Shown here: positions 1 through 6,839 of the stretch, piece by piece | Layout of the letters: each line of letters begins with the position of its first letter | Position numbering within the stretch: the stretch's first letter is position 1 | NCBI GenBank assembly: GCA_026992695.1 | Contig: JALWYP010000004.1 | Span: 1 to 9,439 of the forward strand | Direction: 5' to 3' | Length of the DNA stretch: 9,439 nucleotides | Source: Flavobacteriaceae bacterium | Lineage (GTDB): Bacteria; Bacteroidota; Bacteroidia; Flavobacteriales; Flavobacteriaceae | The notes under the pieces: generated by a model | What the model saw: the letters and a program-made list of their open reading frames with translations, nothing else | Told to the model about the DNA's origin: nothing | Databases searched by the model: none | Position numbers and translations under genes: made by a program

Positions 1-24
1 GATGTAGTTGCCGAAAAAAAATAA
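1..24 (+). CDS. 3' end of an upstream gene (partial)
   Basis: The first 24 bases read in frame 1 as DVVAEKK followed by TAA. This is too short to identify a family. It is called a gene end because a strong intrinsic terminator starts about 27 bases after the stop, as expected downstream of a real gene. Frame 2 stops at its second codon and frame 3 runs to a stop near 48, so frame 1 is the best reading but not proven. Confidence 0.45.
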   Translation, partial: DVVAEKK

Positions 25-50
25 ATAGTAACATTACTGTACTAATTTAG

Positions 51-86
51 CGTCCCGATACTTACTTTCGGGACGTTTTTTATTTT
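51..86 (+). terminator. Rho-independent terminator
   Basis: A perfect 8-bp stem is formed by CGTCCCGA (51-58) and TCGGGACG (68-75), with a 9-base loop. A T-rich tract follows directly (76-81 all T, then A and four more T). It is far more GC-rich than its surroundings. It lies after the partial gene ending at 24 and before the gene starting at 109, so it isolates the two transcripts. Confidence 0.9.
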
Positions 87-108
87 GGTTTATTGCAAAA
101 TCACAAAT

Positions 109-588
109 ATGAAATATTCAAGACTTACAAAAGAACAATTTGAAGAGTTGCATCAAGAGTTTGCCAACTTTCTAGCTTCTCAGTCAATTACGGCAGATGA
201 ATGGAAAAAAATTAAAACAGAAAAGCCACACATAGCCGAAGATGAGTTAGATGTTTTTAGTGATTTAATTTGGGAAGGTGTATTAAAAAAGGTTCGGTTT
301 TTAGAAAACAATTCGAGCAAACAACTCTCACTTTTTGAAATAAAAGATAATGAAATGAAGCTGTTGGTTGTAAAAATAAACAACTCTTCTATTGATTTAA
401 GCACAAAAGGAGGAATGCTTTGGTTAGAAAACAACATCCTTTCAGATGAAGTAGAATTATTTACGGCATCAAAAAAAATTTCGGAAGACAGGAACAACGA
501 TATTTTTTTACTAATTAAACAAGGAGCAGTATTATCTGATGGAAAACTCTTTCAAGCATTTCAAAAAATACTTCCAAAAACCGGTTAA
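109..588 (+). CDS. Conserved flavobacterial protein of unknown function (DUF6495-like)
   Basis: This gene encodes a soluble protein of 159 residues with no signal peptide and no membrane segment. The N-terminal part (residues 1-60) is charged and helical and contains the stretch ELDVFSDLIWEGVL. The C-terminal half has alternating hydrophobic strands (LLVVKI near 85-90, IFLLIKQGAVLSDG near 132-145). From memory the N-terminus matches a small Bacteroidota family, which I believe is DUF6495; members have sometimes been labelled histidyl-tRNA synthetase, but no synthetase motif is present here. The ATG at 109 (MKYSRLTKEQ) is preferred over an in-frame TTG at 85, because the TTG lies in the terminator T-tract and the extra residues do not look like the family. 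No function can be assigned. Confidence 0.85.
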   Translation: MKYSRLTKEQFEELHQEFANFLASQSITADEWKKIKTEKPHIAEDELDVFSDLIWEGVLKKVRFLENNSSKQLSLFEIKDNEMKLLVVKINNSSIDLSTKGGMLWLENNILSDEVELFTASKKISEDRNNDIFLLIKQGAVLSDGKLFQAFQKILPKTG

Positions 589-623
589 CTGATTTTTATC
601 ATACGATACTTGTTTTTTGTTAT

Positions 624-631
624 TAACTTTG
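624..631 (+). promoter_or_regulatory. Bacteroidota -7 box for the truncated haemoglobin gene
   Basis: TAACTTTG matches the Bacteroidota housekeeping -7 consensus TAnnTTTG exactly and lies 26 bases upstream of the ATG at 657, inside a 68-base intergenic gap. No well-spaced TTTG/TTG -33 element is evident; the only TTG nearby (610-612) is too close. The call rests on one element plus position. Confidence 0.5.
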
Positions 632-656
632 CGAAAAAGAGTGCTAAAAGCAAAAA

Positions 657-1061
657 ATGGATACACTACACGATATAAATAACCGAAAAGATATTTCTAA
701 ACTTATACATACTTTTTACGCAGAAATCCGTAAAGATGCAGTTTTAGGACCCATTTTTAACCCCATTATTAAAGATTGGGATAAACACCTTGAGTTACTT
801 ACCGATTTTTGGGAGACCAATCTTTTTTTTGTAAAAAAATACAAAGGAAACCCGTTGGAAGCCCATGTTAGAGCCGATAAATTTCATAACCAAACGATTA
901 ACGAAAAACATTTTGGACTTTGGTTAAATTTGTGGTTTAAAACTATCGATTCTTTATTTGAAGGCGAACGGGCACAACTGGCAAAAAATCGTGCTAGAAA
1001 TATGAGTACCTTTATGAATCTTGAAATATTTAGAAGAAGAACACAAGATAAAGAAAGTTAG
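657..1061 (+). CDS. Group III truncated haemoglobin
   Basis: A 134-residue haem protein of the 2-on-2 truncated globin family. The sequence follows the group III pattern, as in Campylobacter Ctb: FYAEIRKDAVLGPIFN holds the B10 tyrosine (Tyr21), KDWDKHLELLTDFW holds the distal E7 histidine (His44), NPLEAH holds the proximal F8 histidine (His70), and FGLWLNLW holds the G8 tryptophan (Trp89). Length is normal for the group and all haem-pocket residues are present, so it should bind haem. Family members are linked to oxygen or nitric oxide chemistry; the physiological role here is not shown by the sequence. It is cytoplasmic, with no signal peptide. A TAnnTTTG box lies upstream. Its stop codon overlaps the end of the convergent glutaredoxin-like gene, so the two transcripts have antisense 3' ends. 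Confidence 0.93.
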   Translation: MDTLHDINNRKDISKLIHTFYAEIRKDAVLGPIFNPIIKDWDKHLELLTDFWETNLFFVKKYKGNPLEAHVRADKFHNQTINEKHFGLWLNLWFKTIDSLFEGERAQLAKNRARNMSTFMNLEIFRRRTQDKES

Positions 1062-1678
1062 TTCTCGCTGTCTAATTCCTTCATTACCTCTTCAACGTTG
1101 TCATAGCCAAAAATCGCGTGATCTTTATTCCAAATAACCGGAAACCTAATTTTTGTTTGTGCGTCTAAATTTGGTTCAATAAATACCATAAATTGCCTGT
1201 ATAATACTTGGTCTTTCTCAATATTCAAATCCCTGTGCTGAATGCGCTTTGAGGCGAGAAGCGAAGCGAGCAAGTCGCATTTTGGGCAATCATTTTTCGA
1301 AAAAATAACTACTCTGTTAGCAAGGGTTCGCTCTATATTGTTTGCTTTTTTGTTGACGGTAAATTGAAGCTCGGTTTTTCGTTCGTTAACAATAAGTTCA
1401 TAGGTATATTGATGCGGTACTCCGGTAAGTTCTATTAATGTAATCATTGGCGTTTTTGAAAGCGGAGGGAGGTCTTTTAACACCGGTTTAGAGGCACTTC
1501 TTCTGTAGCCTTCGGCATGAACCATTAAAAAAACGTTTAAAGTGTCTTGTGTTTTGTTTTCGGCGATAAGAACAACACGCTTACCGGTTTTCTTTTCAGT
1601 AATTAATACTTTTAAGTCTTGCGAAAAACCAAACTTTGAAATAAAAACAAGAATAAAAAAAATAATTAGTTGCTTCAT
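1058..1678 (-). CDS. Secreted glutaredoxin-like protein with an extra N-terminal domain
   Basis: A 206-residue protein. Residues 1-19 form a signal peptide ending in FGFS before Gln20, a cleavage context common in flavobacteria. Residues 20 to about 115 form a domain I do not recognise, predicted mostly beta strand (KVLITEKK, KRVVLIAEN, LNVFLMVHAEG, YTYELIVNE). Residues 122-206 are a thioredoxin-fold domain of glutaredoxin type: VVIFSKNDCPKC carries the redox motif C131-P-K-C134, and RFPVIW carries the cis-proline (Pro180). The substrate is unknown; export suggests a thiol-disulfide role in the periplasm. The helix after CPKC contains a tandem LLAS-LLAS, and the DNA there is locally GC-rich. 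The gene is divergent from the exonuclease operon, with a -7 box only 7 bases before its ATG. Confidence 0.88.
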   Translation of the reverse strand: MKQLIIFFILVFISKFGFSQDLKVLITEKKTGKRVVLIAENKTQDTLNVFLMVHAEGYRRSASKPVLKDLPPLSKTPMITLIELTGVPHQYTYELIVNERKTELQFTVNKKANNIERTLANRVVIFSKNDCPKCDLLASLLASKRIQHRDLNIEKDQVLYRQFMVFIEPNLDAQTKIRFPVIWNKDHAIFGYDNVEEVMKELDSEN

Positions 1679-1685
1679 ATATTTA

Positions 1686-1693
1686 CAAATGTA
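1686..1693 (-). promoter_or_regulatory. -7 box for the glutaredoxin-like gene
   Basis: Read on the minus strand, 1693 to 1686 is TACATTTG, an exact match to TAnnTTTG. It ends 7 bases before the ATG at 1678, so transcription would begin only a few bases upstream of the start codon. No clear -33 element is seen at the expected distance. Confidence 0.45.
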
Positions 1694-1702
1694 TTAAATA
1701 AG

Positions 1703-1710
1703 TACCTTTG
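1703..1710 (+). promoter_or_regulatory. -7 box for the exonuclease-cinA operon
   Basis: TACCTTTG matches TAnnTTTG exactly, 17 bases upstream of the ATG at 1728 and 11 bases upstream of the alternative ATG at 1722. The predicted leader is therefore only about 8 to 14 bases. It is 9 bases from the opposing minus-strand box, so RNA polymerase cannot occupy both promoters at once. A good -33 element is not visible. Confidence 0.5.
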
Positions 1711-1727
1711 TAGCATAAATTATGCCA

Positions 1728-2501
1728 ATGAAACTTCAATTGCACAAACCTATTTGTTTTTTCGACTTAGAAACAACAGGAATTAATGTTACCAAAGATC
1801 GTATTGTTGAAATAGCTGTATTAAAAGTCTTTCCGAACGGAAATAAAGAATCGCATACTTGGCGAGTAAATCCCGAAATGCCCATCCCAAAAGAAGCTTC
1901 AGACATACACGGTATTACAAACGAAATGGTAGCAAATGAACCCACTTTTAGTGAATTAGCACCAAAAATTTATGCGCTTATAAAAGATTCAGATTTAGGA
2001 GGGTTTAATAGCAACCGTTTTGATATTCCACTCCTGGCTGAAGAAATGCTTAGAGCGGGAATGGATTTTGATTTAAAGAAAAATCTTGCGGTAGATGTGC
2101 AAACCATTTTTCATAAAAAAGAAAAGAGAACCCTTGAGGCTGCCTACCAGTTTTATTGCGATAAAGAATTAAAAAACGCCCATAGCGCGTTAGCCGATAC
2201 CCAAGCTACTTTTGAAGTGTTGCTTGCACAACTTGAAAAATATGACGATTTACAGACAGATGTAAAGTCGCTTGCCGAATTTAGTTCGCATCGTAGTTTT
2301 GCCGATTTTGCAGGGTTTATAGGTTATAATAAAAATGAAGAAGAAGTCTTTCTTTTCGGAAAACATAAAGGAGTAAAAGTAGAAGACGTGATGGAAAAAG
2401 AACCCGGTTATTTTGGCTGGATACTTAATGCCGATTTTCCGCTTTATACCAAAAAAGTTTTAACAGCAATTAAACTTAGAAAGTTGAATACAAAACAATA
2501 A
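1728..2501 (+). CDS. DEDDh-family 3'-5' exonuclease with ExoX-like C-terminal module
   Basis: A 257-residue exonuclease of the DnaQ/epsilon superfamily. All DEDDh catalytic residues are visible: FFDLETTG (Asp13, Glu15; Exo I), NSNRFDIPLL (Asp99; Exo II), and HSALADTQAT (His152, Asp157; Exo III). These bind two metal ions and hydrolyse DNA or RNA from the 3' end. After a linker, residues about 200-245 (LFGKHKGVKVEDV, then PGYFGWIL) form the small module seen at the end of exonuclease X-like proteins (DUF3820-like). It is a stand-alone protein, not fused to a polymerase, so repair or nucleic-acid turnover is likelier than replication proofreading. The ATG at 1728 gives MKLQLHKPICFFDLE, which resembles family N-termini as I remember them; the ATG at 1722 adds two residues and cannot be excluded. 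First gene of a four-gene operon. Confidence 0.9.
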   Translation: MKLQLHKPICFFDLETTGINVTKDRIVEIAVLKVFPNGNKESHTWRVNPEMPIPKEASDIHGITNEMVANEPTFSELAPKIYALIKDSDLGGFNSNRFDIPLLAEEMLRAGMDFDLKKNLAVDVQTIFHKKEKRTLEAAYQFYCDKELKNAHSALADTQATFEVLLAQLEKYDDLQTDVKSLAEFSSHRSFADFAGFIGYNKNEEEVFLFGKHKGVKVEDVMEKEPGYFGWILNADFPLYTKKVLTAIKLRKLNTKQ

Positions 2502-2508
2502 GCGGTAG

Positions 2509-3120
2509 ATGAAAATTATTTGCGTAGGAAGAAACTATTCCAAACATATCGAAGAACTAAACAATCAAAAACCGCAAGAACCGGTTTTGTTTCTTAAACC
2601 GGACTCGGCAATTGTGCTAAAAAATCAACCCTTTGTCATTCCACCGTTTTCTACTAACATACAACACGAAGTTGAAATACTGGTAAAAATCAATAGAATA
2701 GGAAAGCATATAGATGCTAAATTTGCACATAAATATTATAATGAAATAGGATTGGGAATTGACTTTACCGCTCGCGATTTACAAAGTACATTAAAAGCAA
2801 AAGGATTACCTTGGGAAAAGGCTAAAGCATTTGACGGATCGGCAGTGATAGGAAAATTTTTACCCAAAAATTCGTTTGATGACTTAAATAATATTAATTT
2901 TATTCTGAAAAAGAATGACACGGTTGTACAAGAAGGAAATACGGCACAGCTTTTGTGGAAAATAGATGAGTTAATTGCCTACATCTCTACTTTTTTTACA
3001 CTTAAAATTGGAGATGTGATTTTTACCGGAACTCCCGCAGGTGTTGGAAAAGTAGAAACAAACGATGTGTTGTCCGGTTTTATTGAAGAAAAACAACTTT
3101 TTAAAGTAAAAATTAAATAA
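2509..3120 (+). CDS. Fumarylacetoacetate hydrolase (FAH) family protein
   Basis: This 203-residue enzyme is the single-domain form of the FAH superfamily, like YcgM and FAHD1. Metal ligands are visible as HEVE (Glu54, Glu56) and GIDFTARD (Asp85). The basic and substrate-loop region WEKAKAFDG (102-110) and the C-terminal signature TGTPAGVG (173-180) are intact. Known relatives act as acylpyruvate hydrolases, oxaloacetate decarboxylases or oxaloacetate tautomerases. The exact substrate cannot be read from the sequence; a metabolite-repair role on keto-enol acids is my inference. It is cytoplasmic. It begins 7 bases after the exonuclease stop, and its own stop TAA touches the ATG of the following Hpt gene with no base between. 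Confidence 0.93.
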   Translation: MKIICVGRNYSKHIEELNNQKPQEPVLFLKPDSAIVLKNQPFVIPPFSTNIQHEVEILVKINRIGKHIDAKFAHKYYNEIGLGIDFTARDLQSTLKAKGLPWEKAKAFDGSAVIGKFLPKNSFDDLNNINFILKKNDTVVQEGNTAQLLWKIDELIAYISTFFTLKIGDVIFTGTPAGVGKVETNDVLSGFIEEKQLFKVKIK

Positions 3121-3462
3121 ATGGAACGAAATTATTCAATAGAAAAACTTTCTGAAATTGCAGGAGGTGACGAAGATTTTATGAAAGTTGTTGCACAAAC
3201 TTTTTTAGAAGAAATCCCACAAGATTTGCAATCACTTCTCGAAGCAATAGAAAATAACAACAAAGAGCTAACCTACCAATTTGCACATAAAATGAAACCC
3301 AATCTGGAAATGTTTGGGATCGATGTATTAAAAGAAGTAAAGGCAATAGAATCTTGGACAAAAACCACCAAAAAAGTTAGCGATATAAGTGATCAAACCG
3401 AAAAAGTTTACCTTGTTTTAACTTCGGTTTTTGAAGAACTTAAAGCAGATTTTAGTCTTTAA
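3121..3462 (+). CDS. Stand-alone Hpt (histidine phosphotransfer) protein
   Basis: A 113-residue all-helical protein with no membrane segment. The segment FAHKMKPNLEMFGI contains the phospho-accepting histidine (His56) in the Hpt pattern AH-x-(L/M)-K-x(5-6)-G. The helix before it (AIENNNKELTYQFAHKMK) and the GDEDFMKVVAQTFLEEIPQDL segment are typical Hpt helices A to C. The usual glycine after the lysine is a proline (Lys59-Pro60), a variant I associate with flavobacterial Hpt proteins. It would shuttle phosphate between receiver domains of a multistep phosphorelay. No histidine kinase or response regulator lies in this window, so its partners are elsewhere. It is joined to its neighbours by TAAATG junctions on both sides, suggesting re-initiation or coupled translation. 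Confidence 0.85.
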   Translation: MERNYSIEKLSEIAGGDEDFMKVVAQTFLEEIPQDLQSLLEAIENNNKELTYQFAHKMKPNLEMFGIDVLKEVKAIESWTKTTKKVSDISDQTEKVYLVLTSVFEELKADFSL

Positions 3463-4701
3463 ATGCAAGCTCAAATTATTACCATAGGCGATGAAATACT
3501 CATCGGGCAAATTGTTGATACAAATTCAGCCTTTATTGCAAAACAACTTACTAAAATAGGAATAAAGGTTTACGAAATAACCTCGATACAAGACGAAGAA
3601 AAACATATTTTACACGCTTTAACCGAAGCTGAAAAAAAAGTACAATTGGTTATTGTTACCGGTGGATTAGGACCTACCAAAGATGATATAACAAAACAAT
3701 CATTCTGCAATTTTTTTAACGATACGCTTATTGAAAACAAAAAAGTGTATGAACATGTAAAACAGCTCTATAAAAAATATACAAATGGAGATTTGCTTCC
3801 CGAAAGTATGCACCAAGCCTTAGTGCCTTCTAAGGCTACAATTTTACAAAATGATATGGGTACTGCGCCCGGCTTATGGATGGAGCAAAACAATACGGTT
3901 TTTGTATCTCTTCCCGGAGTTCCTTACGAGATGAAACAACTTATAAAAAAAGAGGTAATTCCGCGAATTGTAAAACGTTTTAACAGACCGTATATTTATC
4001 AAAAAACACTGCTCACTTACGGAAAAGGAGAAAGTGAAATAGCAAAGCAAATAGCGGACTGGGAAAACCAACTTCCCAAACAAATAAAATTAGCTTATTT
4101 GCCCTCACCGGGTAGAGTAAGGCTACGTCTTATGGCAACAGGTAAGGATGAAATTGTGATACGTAACCTTGTAGAAAAGCAAATAAAACAAGTAGCAAAA
4201 CTACTAAAAGACAGTGTTGTAGGATTTGAAGAAGATGCTAGTATTGAAGAGCTAATCGCAAAAAAATTAGTGGCTAATGGTCAATCGTTAAGCGTTATTG
4301 AAAGTTGTACCGGTGGCGAAATTGCCACCCAATTCATCCAACATGCCGGCGCATCTTCGTATTTTAAAGGAAGTATGGTGCCGTATAATTCGACTTATAA
4401 AATTAAAGTATTGGGTATAGATAAAGAACTTATTGATAAATTCACCGTGGTTAGCAATGAGGTTGCACAAGAAATGGCTTTACGAGGACAACAACTTTTT
4501 GAAACCCATTATTGTATTGCAACTACCGGAGTTGCCGGACCAACCCAAGGTGAAACTCAAGATGAAGTAGGTACGGTATATATAGCACTTGCCACACCTA
4601 CGGGTGTTTTTTCTAAAAAATTTAACTTCGGAAAACCCAGAGAACGCGTTATAAAACGAGGTGTTAATAAAGCACTGGAACTATTATTAAAAGAATTATA
4701 A
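3463..4701 (+). CDS. cinA: CinA: competence/damage-inducible protein, nicotinamide-nucleotide amidase family
   Basis: A full-length 412-residue two-domain CinA. The N-terminal MoCF-like domain (about 1-170) shows ITIGDEILIG (6-15), VTGGLGPTKDD (65-75) and PGVPYEM (151-157); this COG1058-type domain is an ADP-ribose pyrophosphatase in studied members. The C-terminal PncC-type domain (about 258-412) shows ESCTGG (280-285) with the catalytic serine region, VPYNSTYKIKVLGI with conserved Tyr308 and Lys313, and TTGVAGP (354-360). Such domains deamidate NMN to nicotinic acid mononucleotide, so the protein fits pyridine-nucleotide salvage. The historical competence name rests on other bacteria. The ATG follows directly on the Hpt stop. 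It is last in the operon; a 21-base gap separates it from the convergent aminotransferase gene, and no terminator hairpin is visible there. Confidence 0.95.
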   Translation: MQAQIITIGDEILIGQIVDTNSAFIAKQLTKIGIKVYEITSIQDEEKHILHALTEAEKKVQLVIVTGGLGPTKDDITKQSFCNFFNDTLIENKKVYEHVKQLYKKYTNGDLLPESMHQALVPSKATILQNDMGTAPGLWMEQNNTVFVSLPGVPYEMKQLIKKEVIPRIVKRFNRPYIYQKTLLTYGKGESEIAKQIADWENQLPKQIKLAYLPSPGRVRLRLMATGKDEIVIRNLVEKQIKQVAKLLKDSVVGFEEDASIEELIAKKLVANGQSLSVIESCTGGEIATQFIQHAGASSYFKGSMVPYNSTYKIKVLGIDKELIDKFTVVSNEVAQEMALRGQQLFETHYCIATTGVAGPTQGETQDEVGTVYIALATPTGVFSKKFNFGKPRERVIKRGVNKALELLLKEL

Positions 4702-4722
4702 TAATTTCATTTAAACCTTTGA

Positions 4723-5823
4723 CTACCACTTATTAAGAACATCAATAACAGTATCAACTTCTTTTTTGGTCATAACCGGACTCATAGGAAGACTTACCAC
4801 TTCGTTATGTATGGCTTCGGTTACAGTAAAAGTTAGATTGTTGTATGCTGCTAAGGCTTCTTGTTTATGAGGCGGTATGGGGTAATGTATTAAATAACCA
4901 ATTCCTTCTTTTTGTAAATATTCTAAAAACTCACTTCGTTGCGAGACTCTAATTACAAATAAATGGAAAACATGATTTTTACTTTTGTTATAAAAAGGAA
5001 GTGTTATGTTAGGATTATTAATTTCTGCTAAATACCGAGAGGCAACTGCTCTTCTTTTTAAATTATCGTTATCTAGATGCGTTAATTTAATACGTAACAA
5101 CGCGGCTTGAATTTCATCTAATCTAGAGTTAAAGCCTATATACCGATTTACATATTTTTTGCTTTGACCGTAATTCCTCAATTGAGAGATTAGTGTTGCC
5201 AGTTCGGCATCGTTGGTGGTAACGGCACCTCCATCTCCCAAAGCTCCCAAATTTTTGGTAGGATAAAAACTAAATCCGGCGGCGTCTCCCAAGTTTCCGA
5301 CTTTTTTTCCGTTTTTATCGATGGCTCCGTGAGCTTGGGCGCCATCCTCAATAACTAATAATTGATGTTGTTTTGCCAAGCTAAGGATTTCTTCCATAGC
5401 TGAAAGTTGCCCGTAGAGATGTACCGGCATAATAGCTTTGGTTTTAGCGGTTATTTTTTCTGCTAAATGAGAAAGATTAAAGTTATAGGTTTTTGTTTCG
5501 GCTTCAACCAAAACCGGTGTTAACCCGGCTTGTTTAATAGCAAGAATAGTAGCGATGTAGGTGTTTGAAGCTACCAAAACTTCATCACCATCGTTTAATT
5601 TTCCAAGTACTTTATAGGCTTCAAGGATAAGCCGGAGTGCATCTAGACCAGTACCGGTTCCTACACAAAATTGCGTGCCGCAATAGGAAGCAAATTCTTT
5701 TTCAAATAGCGAGAGTTGTTCGCCTAAAATAGAATTTCCCGAATTTAAAAAGTGAGAAAATACCGTTTTAAATTCCTTTTCAAATCGCTGATTTATCTTT
5801 TTTACATCAATAAACTTAATCAT
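4723..5823 (-). CDS. DegT/DnrJ/EryC1/StrS-family sugar aminotransferase
   Basis: A 366-residue PLP-dependent aminotransferase acting on keto sugars linked to a nucleotide. Visible landmarks are GTGTGLDAL (55-63, phosphate/PLP cup), VHLYGQL (134-140), [11 protein letters not shown] (158-168, with Asp160 for the pyridine nitrogen), [15 protein letters not shown] (187-200ish, PLP lysine Lys190), [12 protein letters not shown] (232-243) and [10 protein letters not shown] (312-321). The overall pattern resembles enzymes that aminate C3 of dTDP-3-keto-6-deoxyhexoses (FdtB/QdtB), giving Fuc3N or Qui3N, but the exact sugar is inferred. The ATG at 5823 (MIKFIDVKK) is chosen over an in-frame TTG at 5829 because family members begin this way. 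Its ATG lies inside the end of the upstream GNAT gene (8-base overlap), so translation is probably coupled. The usual ketoisomerase partner is not in the window. Confidence 0.93.
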   Translation of the reverse strand: MIKFIDVKKINQRFEKEFKTVFSHFLNSGNSILGEQLSLFEKEFASYCGTQFCVGTGTGLDALRLILEAYKVLGKLNDGDEVLVASNTYIATILAIKQAGLTPVLVEAETKTYNFNLSHLAEKITAKTKAIMPVHLYGQLSAMEEILSLAKQHQLLVIEDGAQAHGAIDKNGKKVGNLGDAAGFSFYPTKNLGALGDGGAVTTNDAELATLISQLRNYGQSKKYVNRYIGFNSRLDEIQAALLRIKLTHLDNDNLKRRAVASRYLAEINNPNITLPFYNKSKNHVFHLFVIRVSQRSEFLEYLQKEGIGYLIHYPIPPHKQEALAAYNNLTFTVTEAIHNEVVSLPMSPVMTKKEVDTVIDVLNKW

Positions 5824-6796
5824 ATCCAAAGGCGTTTAACAGATGAGTGTGTTGTGTTTCTATTTCAAAAACCGTGTTGATACAGGTTCTGGCACCAAAA
5901 CCTTCTTTCCATTGTAACAATCCTTGATTGAGTTGTTTTCCGCCTGCTTCGGTTGAAATACCAAAATCAAAATAGTGCTTATGTGTAAATTCTTTTTCAA
6001 TTAAATAATTAAATAAAAAATCCAACGTACCCAATACTTGTTTGTCACTTCCCGCCGAAATATATTGCACATGTGCTGTGGTTTGGGTTTCAAAAATAGT
6101 TGCGCCGCCTTTGATGATTCCGTTGTGATAGACATTAAATTGTCTAATATTTTTAGGAAACCGTTTTGCCAAAAGGCTTATTTCTTCTACCGTATGTACC
6201 GGATTTACTTGATGTTGCTGCTGTAAATTAGGAATAAGAATTTGATTCCAAAAAGCATTAAATTCAGGTTCTTCCTTAATAACCAATCCTTGTTTTTGTG
6301 CTTTTTTTATTCCGCGTTTTCGCAAATTGCTTAACGGAAGTCGGGGAGCCGTAAGATCAATTACCGAAGAAAGCCCCATTTGATTAGTTTTTGCACCCAA
6401 GAGAAACATCAAATAATCTATTTCTTGAGCTGGAAGTGTAGCGTAATAATCGGGAAGTTTTTTTAGGATTAGAAAAGAAACTTGTTTAGAATGAAGATAT
6501 TGCAATACGGTTTTAACAATAGATAGAACAGTAGGAAATTTTACTTCCGGACGCAATAAAAACCCGCCGTAACTCAATCCTTGGTGCGAATACATTGCTT
6601 CGCCCGTACGATTTGCGGGCAATAAAGAAACCAAAGTATCTTGGTCATAAATTAATATGGATGCATCGGTAAATCGGTAATTATGATAGTCCATAAAATC
6701 TCTATAAAACAGGAAAGTAGCATTTTTTGAGGTAGCTACAAAGGCATCCCATTGAGATTGTTTTTCGGGTGAGTATGGTACAACTTTTAGTGCGAT
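5816..6796 (-). CDS. FemAB-like GNAT-fold acyl/aminoacyltransferase with non-canonical start
   Basis: The protein belongs to the peptidoglycan-bridge/FemAB-like branch of GNAT proteins common in Bacteroidota glycan clusters. Signatures in the C-terminal half are [27 protein letters not shown] and [12 protein letters not shown]. The N-terminal half has [20 protein letters not shown] and YGGFLLRPE. The first in-frame ATG is at 6694, but coding sequence clearly continues upstream: [10 protein letters not shown] followed by TFLFYRDF leads straight into MDYHNYRF, which is the conserved family N-terminus. The frame stays open to a TAG at 6841-6839 and contains no ATG, GTG or TTG. I place the start provisionally at the ATC at 6796 (326 residues), 31 bases after an exact TACCTTTG -7 box. 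A mutated start or a sequence error remains possible. It probably acylates or aminoacylates an amino sugar or related nucleotide-linked substrate; this role is inferred from the 8-base overlap with the aminotransferase. Confidence 0.8.
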   Translation of the reverse strand: MALKVVPYSPEKQSQWDAFVATSKNATFLFYRDFMDYHNYRFTDASILIYDQDTLVSLLPANRTGEAMYSHQGLSYGGFLLRPEVKFPTVLSIVKTVLQYLHSKQVSFLILKKLPDYYATLPAQEIDYLMFLLGAKTNQMGLSSVIDLTAPRLPLSNLRKRGIKKAQKQGLVIKEEPEFNAFWNQILIPNLQQQHQVNPVHTVEEISLLAKRFPKNIRQFNVYHNGIIKGGATIFETQTTAHVQYISAGSDKQVLGTLDFLFNYLIEKEFTHKHYFDFGISTEAGGKQLNQGLLQWKEGFGARTCINTVFEIETQHTHLLNAFGYD

Positions 6797-6827
6797 GATT
6801 GTTGGGTTTAAAAAACAGCTTGTTTTA

Positions 6828-6835
6828 CAAAGGTA
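6828..6835 (-). promoter_or_regulatory. -7 box for the GNAT-aminotransferase pair
   Basis: On the minus strand 6835 to 6828 reads TACCTTTG, an exact TAnnTTTG match. Transcription would start near 6824, about 25 to 30 bases before the proposed ATC start at 6796. Placing the start at 6694 instead would require a leader of roughly 130 bases that looks like protein-coding sequence. The -33 region falls in an AT-rich palindrome (6840-6859) with no clear TTTG. Confidence 0.55.
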
Positions 6836-6839
6836 AAAC

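Noticed and set aside
85..108. TTG at 85 as the start of the DUF6495-like gene
   Set aside because: It lies in the terminator T-tract, and the extra residues do not resemble the family; the ATG at 109 begins MKYSRLTKEQ as expected.
180..497. Minus-strand open frame of 105 codons opposite the DUF6495-like gene
   Set aside because: Serine- and phenylalanine-rich translation typical of the antisense of AT-rich coding DNA, with no motif or promoter.
4702..4722. Possible bidirectional terminator between cinA and the aminotransferase gene
   Set aside because: The 21-base gap has no inverted repeat able to form a stable stem.
5824..5829. TTG at 5829 as the start of the aminotransferase
   Set aside because: The ATG at 5823 gives the usual MIKF-type N-terminus and the natural 8-base overlap with the upstream gene.
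6038..6226. Plus-strand open frame inside the GNAT gene
   Set aside because: Cysteine-rich, motif-free translation antisense to a conserved coding region.
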